A stretch of 64,000 nucleotides of DNA, taken from contig CM037878.1 in the NCBI GenBank assembly GCA_021292165.1, forward strand, positions 13,574,471 to 13,638,470. The letters are read 5' to 3'. Origin of the DNA: Shinisaurus crocodilurus. Its lineage: Eukaryota; Chordata; Lepidosauria; Squamata; Shinisauridae. Shown piece after piece: positions 1-10,766 of this stretch; the first letter of the stretch is position 1; each line of letters opens with the position of its first letter. A model generated the notes under the pieces. The model was not told where the DNA came from. It ran no database searches and saw only the letters and a program-made list of their open reading frames with translations. A program made the position numbers and the translations under genes.

Positions 1-175
1 AGTTGTGGGACTCCCAATCTACCAGATGAGGATCAATAAGTGGGAGGGTGTCCGTTGCACTCATGTCCTGCTTGTGGGTTTCCCGTGGGCAGCTGGTTGG
101 CCACTGTGTGAACAGAATGCTGGACTAGACGGACCCTTGGTCTGATCCTCTTCTTATGTCCTAATGGTTTTAGAA
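1..175 (+). mobile_element. CR1 LINE, 3' fragment (old copy)
   Basis: The stretch with GTGTGAACAGAATGCTGGAC, followed by a tract like TAGACGGACCCTTGGTCTGA, is the 3' non-coding end of an older CR1-type LINE. The same text recurs near 49.9 kb on this strand and near 51.8 kb on the other. The left part lies outside the window and no reading frame survives here. Confidence 0.7.
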
Positions 176-304
176 AGCTGATAAAGAAAGGATGCAGCGA
201 AGAGCTGGACAAAAAAGGGGCAGCACTCGGTAATTGTGGTAGTTCATTCTTGATGTCACACAAAGTTCATGTTGTTGCTGCCTCCAGGGGTTGGGACAAA
301 AAAA

Positions 305-425
305 GTCATAGAATCATAGAATCATAGAAAAGTAGAGTTGGAAGGGGCCTACAAGGCCATCGAGTCCAACCCCCTGCTCAATGCAGGAATCTAGGTCAAA
401 GCATCTCTGACAGATGTCTGTCATG
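305..425 (-). mobile_element. CR1 LINE, 3' terminus
   Basis: Reads CATAGAATCATAGAATCATAG followed by the GTTGGAAGGGGCCTACAAGG motif. On the minus strand this is a CR1 3' end with tandem ATTCTATG octamers as its tail. It closely matches the tail of the young CR1 at 47.1 kb. Only about 120 bp remain, a typical severe 5' truncation. Confidence 0.85.
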
Positions 426-1410
426 GGATGGCTGAGTAGGACTGGTGGAGGCCAGATATCCGTTGGGGAAAGAGCCATGCCACATTTGGTTCACACCTCT
501 GCGCGTCTCCCTCTGCCTTCCTCGCTCTGCTTCATGGACGTAAGAAGTTTGCAGCTGGCCATAATGTGAAGGAGACGTTCCCCCCCAGCTTCCAGCAAAA
601 AGGAGAAAAGGTCACCTTGAGAACAGCTCGTTTGGACCCTCCCATCCTTTCAATCCCTTTCAATCGCTGCTTCGGGGCCTGACAAATCACACAGAGGGGC
701 TATTTATATTATGGCACCCGGGGAAACACCACTGGGGGTTACAAGCCTTGTTTGCAGTGCTCACCAGACCGTGCACTTTTGCCGTGTGATCATGTAAACA
801 CATCAGCCCCCCCCCCCCCCCGAGCAGAGCACATCGTTGACATGTCTGCTCCCAGCTCACCCTGGGATTTCAGCCGGCAATCAACTTGCTATGATCACGG
901 CCTTCTCTCTCTTTAACAGCCCATCCAAAATTAATTTACTCGGAATTTAAATGAGGAGCCCCTTCCGTGATGGAAATTATCGCACGGATTCCTGTGTGTA
1001 TATATATAATTCATCAGGCGTGGCCAACACGCATGTCATATTTTGCTGCAGTCGGTGGGAAAATGTCCCTTCTTCGCAACTTTTAAGATGCAGGAGCCAT
1101 TTCAGAGTCTCGACCTGGCAACGACAGTCAATTATTTTTATCATTTAGACCCTCTGCTCCCCGTCATGTGCACTGAGCCACACGCAGAATTCCACTACTG
1201 CCATCTCCTACCTCACCGTCTCCTTCCCGTGCGCATGTTGTGTGGATCGTGCCCTACGTTCCTTATATCAGGTACAAATCAATACACTTTATGTGAATTA
1301 TTTAACAACCTTATTTATGCAATGAATGCATCTGCTGGAAAGCATGCTCTCAGAACTGGTTTATGAGAAGTTTTAAAATGACGTAATAATACGCAATAAT
1401 TATATAAAAA
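426..1410. other. Repeat-poor unassigned stretch
   Basis: No transposon end, RNA gene or credible coding frame was recognised. It holds a C-homopolymer near 808-822 and an AT-rich segment at 925-960. The lack of repeats makes it a possible conserved non-coding region, which cannot be judged from one sequence. Confidence 0.35.
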
Positions 1411-1417
1411 CCTGCAC

Positions 1418-1470
1418 AATAAATAAATAAGTAAATAAATAAATACATGAAATAAATGAACAAATAAGTA
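1418..1470. repeat. AAAT-rich microsatellite
   Basis: Imperfect AAAT/AAATAAGT tandem run directly left of a mariner-like MITE. It may be the tail of a retroelement whose body is no longer recognisable. Confidence 0.7.
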
Positions 1471-1497
1471 AAAAGGGTATACATTTAGAGATGTGAA

Positions 1498-1679
1498 GGC
1501 CTGGGGAAAAGCAAACAGAAAAAACGAAACAATAGATAAACAGATTAAAAATAACATTTTCCCTGCTTTTTTCCAGGGACATTTTTTTTGTCCTTTGGGG
1601 GGGGAATGGGGGGGGAAACCATTCCTTCCTGATTTTTTTCTGGTTTCCCCCCAAACCTGTTCCTAAGCCTTCACATCTC
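1498..1679. mobile_element. Mariner-like MITE, TA target site
   Basis: Terminal inverted repeats GAGATGTGAAGGC and GCCTTCACATCTC face each other about 180 bp apart and are flanked by TA on both sides (1496-1497, 1680-1681). A TA duplication is the Tc1/mariner signature. No transposase frame is present, so it is non-autonomous. Confidence 0.65.
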
Positions 1680-1681
1680 TA

Positions 1682-2392
1682 CCCATGTCTAAAATTACTT
1701 TTCAGCTTTCCTTCCGCTCTCTGCCTTACAAAGGATTCTTACTCTACCAGTATGGAGTTAGGAACCATTGGGATTTTCTTTTATAGTTCTACTACTGCAG
1801 AGGGGAAAGGGCCGGTCTTTTAGACTGTAATTCTATACAAACTTACCTGGGAGTAACTCCTATTGAACTCAGTGGAGCTTGCTTCTGCATAAACCTGAAT
1901 AGGATTGTGCTTAGTGCATTCCTTCCCTGCCGGTACCCCCACTCCGTTCAGAAATGCAAACCCTATTGCTTTCTCCCATCTGATTTTGAAACCGTTACCA
2001 TAATTTATTTTCACTGGCAACCATAAATTACATAGCTGAGACAATAATCCCTTTAAGTCTATGTTTATTATAAACCCAGGACTCGAACGGACTTAATTGT
2101 GGACTCCTTTTACCTCTCAGTGTAGACTGAATAACAAAACGTCTCCATCATCGAAAGTGTAACCATTGCGGAGAATTCCTGCCTAATTCCTCAGTGTTCT
2201 CTTCCTGAGACCAGCAACGTCCCCCCCGCGTCCCCCCCATGTTCTATCTCTTTAAATGCTGCATTGCCATTATGGGAGCATCTCCAAGAAGGGGAATGTG
2301 CTCATTATAAACAAAGGAAGACAACAGGGAGATGCCAGAATATAGCGAGCCCCTCCGTTTGTCCCAGACTAATAGAGCGGCCATAATACATA
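1682..2392. other. Unassigned; one dispersed-repeat fragment
   Basis: Around 1838-1915 lies a decayed copy of a dispersed repeat with text like GGGAGTAACTCCTATTGAAC and AATAGGATTGTGCTTA, seen also near 14.44, 35.33, 44.89 and 53.85 kb. The rest shows no recognisable feature. Confidence 0.4.
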
Positions 2393-2394
2393 TA

Positions 2395-2653
2395 CAGTAA
2401 TACCTTGGATTGCAAGCATAATTTGTTCTGGAACCGTGCTTGTAATCCAAAACACTCTTATATCAAAGCGAGTCTCTGGTGGGCGTGGGCGAGGCCGATT
2501 TTGGCCCGCTACGCCTGCTCGAGGCGAGCGGTTACATCCCTACGTTGTATTGCAAGACGTCGCTTGTTTATCAAGTCAAAAATGTATAAATTTTTTTTGC
2601 TTGTCTTGCAAAACGCTCTCAGACCAAGTTACTTGCAATCCAAGGTATTACTG
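2395..2653. mobile_element. Pogo/Tigger-like MITE
   Basis: Ends are CAGTAATACCTTGGATTGC and its inverted copy GCAATCCAAGGTATTACTG, with TA on both outer sides (2393-2394 and 2654-2655). CAGTRATACCTYGG termini with TA duplications are characteristic of pogo/Tigger elements of the Tc1/mariner superfamily. At 259 bp and without a transposase frame it is a deletion derivative. A sister copy sits at 31.4 kb. Confidence 0.8.
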
Positions 2654-2655
2654 TA

Positions 2656-3852
2656 CTGAGTTTTGAAATAACCGATGAGTTTTTAACTCTAATTTCCCCA
2701 GGCTGTGGTGGCAAATGCATCAACAGAATACCGTCTCAGCTGTGTTCAATAGCTAACCAATAACTTCAGCTCCATAGCTATGAGCCCTTGGCCCTACTAT
2801 GCATTTATATCCATCGCACATTGATGTGTGGTGACCAGTGCGCACTGATATTTTCAAAGGGAGAGCGGCCTGTGCTTCTTCATCCCAACATTCCTTGCTG
2901 CGGTACAAAATCTTTTTTTGCACTATGTATGTTCTAACCTAGACTTCTCCAACCTGGTGCCCTTCAGACATGTTGGACTGCATCCCACCCACCCCATACT
3001 GGCTGGGGACAATGGGAGTTGTTGTCCCAACACCGCTGAATGGCCGTTCAAATGGCCGAATGGCCGAATGGCAGTTCTTCATTGGAGGCTTTTTTTGCAT
3101 TCTGTGTTTCCCTTATGGGGCAGAGATAAGGAAATGCAAGGCAACTGCTTTTGCTGGCAGCCATGTATCAGCCAGAATGTGCAGCTCCATCCGTAGACTG
3201 CTTTTAAATGCAACAGGAAGAAAGACAGTACATATATATATATATATATATATTGCAGCAATTTGCAGGCAGTATTCCTCCTTGCATAGCCCAGGAGGCT
3301 GGGTTTCCCCCCCCCTCCCTGCAGCTAGTAGACAGATTAAGAGCTAGAGCTTTCTGTTGATTCGATCATTGTTAGTTTATAAATCTTCTATCTTTCAACT
3401 GATCAGTCAATTAACCCAGTCTTCAAATTATGAGTGAAAAGGCAGGGGGTCTCATAATGAAGTCCGCAACCGCCAACCCCCGACTCCTCCCAATGTTTTC
3501 TCTGTAGCCCCCTGAAAAATAATTGCTTTGGGACCATCACAAAAAGTAAGGGGGCTGGACGATCTCTGCCCCACACTGGAATTGAAACACCGAATTGAGT
3601 TTAAATAAATATGCACAGCACCAAACCTCAATAGCAACACACTTTTTGAGATATCGAAGGGATCGTGTGAACATTTACAACTTGATATACAAAAGGAGGA
3701 AGGCCGCTTTTTTAGAGTCTCTTTCTCACTCTCTGTTACTGGAGAGCACCAGAATCAAGACAGTCTCAGAAGTAAGCAAGTAAGTGTGCCCTTAATGCTC
3801 AGCCTCACTGATCAGAGTTTGGTGCCCAGTAATGAATCAACTAACACTTTAA
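2656..3852. other. Mostly unassigned, with MITE fragment and TA run
   Basis: At 2943-3035 there is a half-copy of the hairpin family with CTTCTCCAACCTGGTGCCCT. A (TA)n run lies at 3231-3253. No exon or other element was recognised in the rest. Confidence 0.4.
3231..3253. repeat. (TA)n microsatellite
   Basis: Uninterrupted alternating TA run of about 23 bp. Confidence 0.9.
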
Positions 3853-3989
3853 AGGCACAATCCTATAATGTTTTTAGACAGAAAAAAAGGTCCTACAATT
3901 CCCAGCATGCCCCAGCCAGCTAGTTGGCTGGGGCATGCTGGGAATTGTAGGAGTTTCCTCCCTGTCTAAACATGCATAGGATTACACCC
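3853..3989. mobile_element. PIF/Harbinger-like hairpin MITE, copy 1
   Basis: Near-perfect palindrome with arms containing GGCACAATCCTAT, TTTAGACAGAAAAA and CCTACAATTCCCAGCATGCC. TAA flanks both sides (3850-3852, 3990-3992). A three-base TWA duplication with GGG-type ends fits PIF/Harbinger. The transcript would fold into one long stem. Six more copies lie in this window. Confidence 0.7.
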
Positions 3990-4019
3990 TAATCGATTGA
4001 TCCACTGGTTAGATTAAGG

Positions 4020-4150
4020 CAGCCTTCTCCAACCTGGTGCCCTCCAGTTGTGTTGGACTACAATGTCCATAATCCCTAGCCAGCATGGCTGTGGATGGTG
4101 GGAGTGTTCGTCCAACACATCTGGAGAGCACCAGGTTGAAGAAAAGCTTA
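4020..4150. mobile_element. Hairpin MITE (CAGCCTTC type, probably hAT)
   Basis: Opposed arms read AGCCTTCTCCAACCTGGTGC and a decayed GCACCAGGTTGAAGAAAAGC, with CATCTGGAG and TTGGACTACAA inside. The same palindrome recurs at 5.2, 38.1, 50.8 and 60.9 kb. The right terminus has drifted and no duplication is visible here. Confidence 0.6.
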
Positions 4151-4164
4151 ATTAGACCAACTAA

Positions 4165-4303
4165 GGGCGCACAATCCTATAGCCTGTTTAGGCAGAAAAA
4201 AAGTTCTACATCTCCCAGCATTCCCTAGCCGGCCATGCTGGCTGGGGCATGCTGGGAGTTGTAGAACTTTTCTTCTGTCTAAACATGCTATAGGATTGAG
4301 CCC
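4165..4303. mobile_element. PIF/Harbinger-like hairpin MITE, copy 2
   Basis: Ends GGGCGCACAATCC and GGATTGAGCCC, arms with TTTAGGCAGAAAAAAAG and the inverted copy, flanked by TAA and TGA (one change from a TWA duplication). It lies 15 bp from a different hairpin MITE. Confidence 0.7.
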
Positions 4304-5172
4304 TGAAACAGATTTTTCTGCCTATTTGGGGGCAGGGTAGGTGTTAATTTAATTAAACAAAAGCTCCGACAATCTGTGAAAACAGCTGTAGTGGGAATGG
4401 TGCATGTTACCGGGAGGAAGTCTTTCCCCCAGATCCTGCTGAGTTGACATATTCCTCCAAGGTCCCCGTGCATAAACGCTTCCCCTCCGAGAGAGAGGAT
4501 GTGTTACATGTCATTTAAAAGCCCTTGGATTAAATCAGGCTCTGGAGAGGACACTTTCCCCCTTACCAGTGTTAGGGAGACTGCCCTAATGGATGGATGA
4601 ATAAAGCTCTCGGAAGCTTGCAGGGGGATCAGAGGATCGCTCTCCCTGCAGAGATCTTGTACGTGGATCTCGTACGTCTGTACATATCCAGAGGGTGGCA
4701 GTATTGCACTGAGGACGGTGGGTGCCTCTGGCGTAGGTTAAGGGATGTACAAGAATTCCGTTGATGTTTGCAAATCATCCAAAGCGGTCATGTTCACGAT
4801 CCCGAACGTGAGCACACAAACAGTAGATTTTCTCCGAGAAATATTAGCAAATTCATGAAAAAGTTGCAATCCCGTTTGAAACATGCCCATTTTAATGCTG
4901 CAGTCAATAAGGGGAAAGTTCACACTCTTGAAAAAAATCCCACCACACATCCCACCAAAATACAAAATGCACATTTCAAGTTCACACTCTTGAAAAAATA
5001 CACACATCCCACCAAAATACAAAATTCACATTTTACCCGTTCGAAATGCACGCGTTTCCTGTCCAAACGAGCCGAAAACTAGCAACAGAATTTAGTCTGG
5101 GGAGTGGGATGGAAATGAGCCTGAAACTGCATTTCGGAGAACTTCGCCAAGCTCAAAAATCGCTGGTCCTTA
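4304..5172. other. Unassigned stretch with a short internal duplication
   Basis: At 4919-5028 a segment containing TTCACACTCTTGAAAAAA and CACATCCCACCAAAATACAA occurs twice in tandem (about 60-bp spacing). No transposon end or gene was recognised. Confidence 0.4.
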
Positions 5173-5296
5173 AAGCGGCCTTCCCTGGCCATGGTGCCTT
5201 CCAGATGTGTTGGACTACAACTCCCAGCAACCCCAACCAGCTGACTGTGGGTGCTGGGAGTTGTAGGTCTAACACTTCTGGAAGGCTGTGCTAGAG
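5173..5296. mobile_element. Hairpin MITE (CAGCCTTC type)
   Basis: Arms CCTTCCCTGGCCATGGTGCC / CTTCCAGATGTGTTGGACTA pair with GGTCTAACACTTCTGGAAGG. The loop contains the CTCCCAGCA motif common to these hairpins. The ends are decayed. Confidence 0.55.
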
Positions 5297-6184
5297 GCAC
5301 GCTGTATCTTTGGCAGATGGCTCTCTAGGGATCTGAAACCAGAAGGAACTCCCCAGTGTCGCCCATGAGAAATCTAAAAACAGGAGGGATGCAGCGTTTT
5401 TCAGCTGCACGCCCTGCCAAAGTTTCCCCTCCCTCCTTCGAAACTTGGGGAAAGCTGTATCCCAGCTCTGGAGTTTAGTTCAACCCCACCCCACTTCAGT
5501 TCAGTACTACACCACTGGCTCAAGTCAACTATTGTCTCTGAAATGTAATGGGTGTGTGTGTGCCAATCTCTTCCTAAGGTACCAGCCAGGGAGCTCAGAG
5601 AGTGGCAGAAGTCCCCCTACCACCACCACCACAAAAAAAAAAGGTTCTGCCAGTCTGCTGTAGCAAAAGCGATGAAGAATCCTGTGGAAATAAGAAGGAA
5701 AAACCTTTATTAAGGCCAACTCAAAGAAGTTGCAAAGGAGTGAGCGAGCGTCCATGTTCATCAAAAATACCATGTTAAACAGCAGCAACAGCATTAACAG
5801 CTTGCTCCCACACACAAGAGAAATGTGGTGGGGATTGGGGGGGGGGAGAAAAGGGCATTGCTGAGCTATAATGGGGGGGGGGAGCCTTTAAAAAGCCTAA
5901 AACAAATGTAATTGTTTTAAAATTAGTGCTGGGCCAAAGTATTCAGCTCAGCAATTTTCATCCATTTCGGAGGTTGGTGGGGATGAAAACAACCTCCCAA
6001 GTATGGAGTAATCTTTGCGGAGTAGGTGAATTCTAAGAATTCACAGGGCATGGCCTTATTTGTAAATATGAGACGGTCAAGGGTATGGCGCGTGCTTGCT
6101 TGTTGTTTTCAGCTGTTTCTTAACACAATAACGTCCAACTTCAAGTATAAACTGTTGGGCTCTGAGCTAGCTGTGGGGAGGCCG
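5297..6184. other. Unassigned
   Basis: Holds short G-runs (5837-5845, 5872-5882), a CCACCACCACCAC-like run near 5620 and otherwise unique sequence. No recognised element or exon. Confidence 0.35.
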
Positions 6185-6325
6185 GTATGACTCCCGTGGC
6201 AGTGGGGCTCCTTATCCACGGCATCTTTTTCTTTGGGGCTTCACAGGAGCGATCCACGGTGCTGGACTCCGCCCCCACAATGGGTTCACCACCATGGAGC
6301 ACCATGGAGAGCTCCTATCAAGCTC
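6185..6325. mobile_element. MITE fragment (TCAGCGGGGCTCC family)
   Basis: Contains GTGGGGCTCCTTATCC and CCACCATGGAGCACCATGG, matching the left and centre of the full element at 34.3 kb. The right half is missing where CR1 sequence begins, so it was cut or replaced at the junction near 6326. Confidence 0.55.
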
Positions 6326-7076
6326 GAGCAAAAAGAGATCTTGGGGTTGCGGTGGACAGCTCGATGAAAATGTCGACCCAGTGTGTGGCTGCTATGAAAA
6401 AGGCAAACTCCATCCATGCTAGGCACAATTAGGAAAGGAACTGAAAATAAAACTGCCAAAATCATACTCCCCTTTTACAAATCTATGGTGCGACTGCACT
6501 TAGAATACGGTGTACAGTTCTGGTCACCACACCTAATAAAGGACACATTGCAGAGTTGGAAAAAGGGCAGAAAGGGGCAACTAAATTTTAGGGCTGGAGC
6601 AACTCCCCTATGAGGAAAGGTTACAGCAGCTGGGATTGTTTAGCTCAGAAAAATGGTGAGTAAGAGGAGACATGTATAGAGGTGTACAAAATTATGCATG
6701 GTGTGGAGAAAGTGGACAGGGAGACGTTTTTCTCCCACTCTCATAATAGAACCCAATGGGGTCATCCCATGAAGCTGATTGGTGGGAGATTCCGGGCAGA
6801 TGAAAGGAAGGACTTCTTCACACAGTACAGAGTTAAACTGTGGAATTCACTTCCACAAGATGTAGTGATTTGGAGGGCTTTAAATTTGGAGGGCTTTAAA
6901 AGGGGATTGGACAAATCCATGGTGGAGGAGTCTGGCTACTAGACCTGATGGCTATATGCTTCCTCCAGTATCACAGGCAGTCTGCCTATGTACATCAGTT
7001 GCCAGGGAACATGGGGAGGAGGGTGCTGTTGAACTCATGTCCTACTTGTGGGATCCTGTAGGCTGCTGAAGGTGGT
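6326..7076 (+). pseudogene. CR1 LINE ORF2 C-terminal remnant
   Basis: Translated pieces include KRDLGVAVDSSMKMSTQCV, KIILPFYKSMVRLHLEYGVQ and YRVKLWNSLPQDVV. These match the post-palm segment of CR1 reverse transcriptase (compare KDLGIVVDHKLNMSQQCDVA and LYSALVRPHLEYCVQFWAP in the intact copy at 47-49 kb). The frame is broken by stops and frameshifts. The 3' non-coding end with CTCATGTCCTACTTGTGGG follows near 7025. The polymerase catalytic part is absent, so this is an old 5'-truncated dead copy. Confidence 0.85.
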
Positions 7077-7083
7077 GGGGGAT

Positions 7084-7085
7084 AA

Positions 7086-7117
<32 letters not shown>

Positions 7118-7121
7118 AAAA
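7084..7121. repeat. (AAAG)n microsatellite
   Basis: About nine tandem AAAG units just downstream of the old CR1 remnant. Confidence 0.9.
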
Positions 7122-7564
7122 GATCCCCTTACCCGTGAAAATTCTTAGAATTCTCCTGCCTCTTGAAAGTCACTGAATATCCCCCGACGCTTTTGTGTGG
7201 GATGGATGGTTATGCAAAAGTGTGTGTTTGTAGAATATTCAGCCCCGCATTACCTAACATGGAATGGGGGTGAGCAGTCTCATAGACTTACAACACAACT
7301 CTACCAGCATGGCTACTCAGAAGTAGGACCCCATCCTGAACACAGAGATTGCAGCAACTCTTTTTTTTATTATTATTTTTTTTAATAGACATAATTTGGA
7401 ATTGCACAAGGAGTGAAAGGCCCGGCACCACCCCTCAGTCAACTTTTCATTCCTGGTGGTTCCTCCCACAGCCCGGCTTTCAAAAATGCCAACCTTGTCA
7501 AAATGTCCTACCACAGTAACAGTGAAAGACACTTCAGTTGTTTAAGAAATCTGCAGACTCCTTT

Positions 7565-7640
7565 ACAACCCCTTGAGGAAGGCCTTGAAAAAAACACAGG
7601 CCGAAACGCGTCGGGCTTCTCTATTTAATAAAGTTTGCAT
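7565..7640 (+). ncRNA. Hammerhead-ribozyme-like motif (degenerate)
   Basis: The segment shows TTGAGGA, an AGGCC/GGCC helix with a 14-nt loop, then CGAAACGCGTC and GGGC. This order matches the hammerhead core: CUGANGA, helix II, GAAA, a minimal helix III from the ACGCGU palindrome, a cleavable C at 7612, and a three-base helix I from CCC and GGG. The C expected before UGAGGA is T, and an extra A follows the box, so the copy is probably inactive. Hammerheads with this short palindromic helix III are known from Penelope-like retroelements. An AATAAA signal follows at 7627. No reverse transcriptase is nearby. Confidence 0.45.
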
Positions 7641-8124
7641 CCTCCTGAGAACCTATTTCTCTCCCCTTTTTTCGTTTCCTACCACAGTAAAGCCTCTCTC
7701 TCTCTCTCTCTTTTTTTGGTGCTGTTGTTTGACTGAGAATCGGAAACCATGAGATGACTTTTAGGCATAGATTTATCTAAATGTAGACAAAACGGACAAA
7801 GATTTTCTGTCACTGGGAAAGCAACATTAGACAAGGTGGGTTTTATGGGAACTGATTTTCAGTCTGCTGTTCTGCCAATTACCGTAGATGAAGTGTCCTT
7901 TTTCCTAATGATATTTCTCGTACTTACTTACCTTTATCAGGTATTCAAATATTATGGGGTGCTATCTTGGATGGTCAGGCTATTGGTTGCTCAGGTCCAC
8001 CTCAGAATCTCTTGCTAGCATCCTCCTCCACCCACTGATGCGCTCTCACAAAACCCAAAGGGGTCAAAGGGCTCCTCTAATTATGGATGCTTGCTTCTGG
8101 ACGGATGGCTCCTAGCACTACCAA
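7641..8124. other. Unassigned
   Basis: Contains a (TC)n run at 7695-7711 and unique AT-leaning sequence. No element recognised. Confidence 0.35.
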
Positions 8125-8462
8125 TCATAGAACTGGAAGGGGCCATTTAGACCATCAAGTCCAACACCCTGATCAGTGCAGGAATCCAGTTTAAAGAAGC
8201 ATCCCTGACAGATGGCTGTCTGGTCCCTGCTTGACTTGAATATTTCCAGCGAAGTTTTTCCTGATGTTCTACTGTAACTTAAGCCTGTCTTAGATACAGT
8301 CTTAGATGACAGAGAACAGGTTGCAGCCGTCTTCTGCGTGAAAACCCTGTAAGTACTTGAAAAGTGCTATCACATATCCCCGCTCAGTCTTCTCTTCTCA
8401 AGGCTAAACATACCCAGCTCCTTCAATCTTTTCTCATAGGACTTAGTTTCTAATTCCCAGAT
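8125..8462 (-). mobile_element. CR1 LINE, 3' fragment
   Basis: On the minus strand this is a diverged CR1 3' segment: AATCATAGAACTGGAAGGGG, the ATCCCTGACAGATGGCTGTC motif and TTTTTCCTGATGTTCTACTG correspond to the region around 47.1-47.5 kb in the intact CR1. Coding similarity continues toward CTCAGTCTTCTCTTCTCAAG with frame damage. It is older than the 47-kb copy. Confidence 0.85.
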
Positions 8463-8686
8463 CATCAATCAAAAGGCACTGTACACCCATTCCATCTTTT
8501 TCTGCTTAACGGATTTTCTGCAGGAAGAAAACAAACAAACAGAAGAAGCAGTGGGAAGACACAGGAGGGTTATGAGACGTCTGGACCTTCTGGCAGGGTG
8601 ATGGCATGATGAAAGCCTCATTTGGAAGTACCCTCTGTCTCCCCCAAAGTGAGAGCAGTGCCGCACCAATTTTTTTTGCGAAGTTT

Positions 8687-9135
8687 GAGTTTATTTATTT
8701 ATTTTATTTCTATACCGCCCAATAGCTGAAGCTTTCTGGGCAGTGTACAACAATTAAAAAGTACAATAGAGTACAATTAAAAAACAATAAAAACATTATA
8801 AAAATTTAAGGCCACTTTAAAAAATATCGCAAAAACTAAAAACAAGTAAACAAAACACGACCTCTAAAAGAATTTACCACCCCACTGTGTACCATTTTAG
8901 TTGTTAAATGCCTCAACATAGAGGGCAGTCTTAACCTGGCGCCGAAAAGATAGTAGGGTTGGGGCCAGGCGGACCTCGGTGGGGAGCTTGTTCCACAGTT
9001 GGGGGGCTACCATGGAAAAGGCCCTCCCCTTTTTGTTGCCGCCCTCCGAGCCTCTCTTGGAGGTGGCAGTCGGACTCGGAGGAAGGCCCCAGATGTTGAA
9101 CGTAGTGTCCAGGTAGATTGTGGTTGGGAGAGGCG
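8687..9135 (-). pseudogene. L2-type LINE 3' end with ORF2 C-terminal remnant
   Basis: The minus-strand frame ending near 8897 reads KGRAFSMVAPQLWNKLPTEV and then ends in FRRQVKTALYVEAFNN. This is the final segment of an L2-clade LINE protein, similar to RKRAFSVAAPVLWNSLPSDL at 17.0 kb. The non-coding end CCGCCCAATAGCTGAAGC and an AT-rich TTTATTTATT tail follow to the left. The reverse transcriptase itself is missing. Confidence 0.75.
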
Positions 9136-9776
9136 TTCCATCAAGTATTGTGATCCCAAGTTGTGTATGTAGTACTGCAAAAGTTCCTGTTTGTGTGCAA
9201 AAAGGTTCACCCCTCAAATGTAATAAATAAATAAAACAAAAACACTTTGCGTTATTTTGCCTCTTCTTTTTTTTAAACCTGTTTGCAGCCATTGTTTGTC
9301 TGATCTGCTGCTGCTGCTTGAATTTTATTTATTTACTTGGCAGGGGAGAGCGGACACATCAACCGGACTGGATGCTCTCCCTAACTTGCCACATTCTGCT
9401 GGCACTTTCATTGCCCCTCAAGGCTGCACGGCAAGACTTTCAGCCCAGCCCAGTCCAGCTCAAATCATGCGTGCTTAGTCATACATGACTAGTTGGTGAA
9501 GGTGCGGTTCCTTGGGACCAAACTGGATGTGTGACATTAAGTGCACATTTGCATTTCATGTGCAGTGTGGTGGTTGTTTTTAAATGCAAATGGCACCCAG
9601 TGCCAATGGAGATTTCCTCCTAATGGGAATAGCGCCTTCAGAGAGGAAGGATTTCCCTCAGGAGCTAGCAGGGGAGGAAAGGGTTAGATAACCCCTCCAT
9701 GCCAGCTGGGAATGTCCTTCCAGCTGATGCTATTTGCCCTTGTGAAAAGCCTGCCCCTTAAAATGCGAAGACACAT
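9136..9776. other. Unassigned
   Basis: No terminal repeats, conserved frame or RNA gene was recognised. A short AATAAATAAATAAAA tract lies at 9222-9238. Confidence 0.35.
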
Positions 9777-9779
9777 TTA

Positions 9780-9899
9780 AGGCGCAATCTTATCTGTGTT
9801 TTAGACAGAAAAAAGGCCTACAACTCCCAGCATGGCTGGCTGGGGCATGCTGGGAGTTGTAGGACTTCTTTTTGTCTAAAAATGCATAGGATTGCTCCC
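9780..9899. mobile_element. PIF/Harbinger-like hairpin MITE, copy 3
   Basis: Ends AGGCGCAATC and GATTGCTCCC with TTA on both sides (9777-9779 and 9900-9902), an exact TWA-type duplication. Arms carry TTTTAGACAGAAAAAAGGCC and its inverted copy. Shorter than the other copies because one CATGCCCCAGCC loop segment is lost. Confidence 0.75.
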
Positions 9900-10599
9900 T
9901 TAGTGTCATGTGTTGTGCCAAAATAGACATGACTTTCATTTTGTATCTAGCAGCTACATTGTGTGTGTGTCCCCCCCCCACCAATTTTTACTCTAGAGTA
10001 GGTGCAGGGAGCTCAATCTGGATCTTGAAAGCCCTCCAACCCCCCTTCCTCCATGCTAGGGTAGGAATCTGGATCAGGCCACACCTACTCTAGAGTAAAA
10101 AAAGAAGATGTAGCTGCTAGATACAGATTAAGAGTAAGGTTTTGGCCCCTAGTTTGGCCCTTAATAACCGTCCCACCAGAAGTAAGACAGTTGCCTAAGG
10201 GCCACACCCTTTCAACAAGTGTGCTTAAACTGGCCACTCATTTTGAAGGAAAAATAGCCATAGGAACATAGGAAGCTGCCTCACACTGAATCAGACCAGA
10301 GGCGGTGTTAAGGGGTGGCCCACTAGGGCTGGAGCCCCAAATCTTTCATTTGGAACCCCGAGTTTCTGGGAGGCCCTCTGCCCCAGCACCTTGCTGTCCA
10401 TGGGCACTTCCTGAAATAAAGGTCCAGGGGCCCTGAGGATCTCTGTTGCATCTGATCTCCCTGGATTAGCAGGCTTGTGTTGCCCCTGCTTGAATCTTTC
10501 TGCCTGAGGTTTCATCCCCCCCCTGAAATCAAATGCCCTCCTCTCCTGTGTCCATACATCCCTTTTTACAAATAAGGGTGTCATTAGGAGGCAGGGTCC

Positions 10600-10601
<2 letters not shown>

Positions 10602-10630
<29 letters not shown>
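10602..10630. repeat. (CA)n microsatellite
   Basis: Dinucleotide run inside the hAT MITE. A TG run sits at the equivalent place in the inverted relative at 14.9 kb, so the repeat was probably carried by the ancestral element. Confidence 0.9.
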
Positions 10631-10638
10631 TTTAGACG

Positions 10639-10766
10639 CAGGGCTCTCCAACCGTGGGTCCCCAGATGTTGCTGGCCTACAGCTCCCAGCATACCCAGCC
10701 AGCATGGCTAATGGCAAGGGATTCTGGGAGCTGTAGTCCAGCAACATCCACGGTTGGAGAGCCCTG
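10639..10766. mobile_element. hAT hairpin MITE (CAGGGCTCTCC family), copy 1
   Basis: Near-perfect foldback CAGGGCTCTCCAACCGTGGG ... GGTTGGAGAGCCCTG, nested within the larger hAT at 10297-10864. Flanks CTTTAGAC and CTTTAGAG are a near duplication, with one extra base at the left junction. Sister copies with exact 8-bp duplications lie at 18.4, 21.9 and 25.6 kb. Confidence 0.8.
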
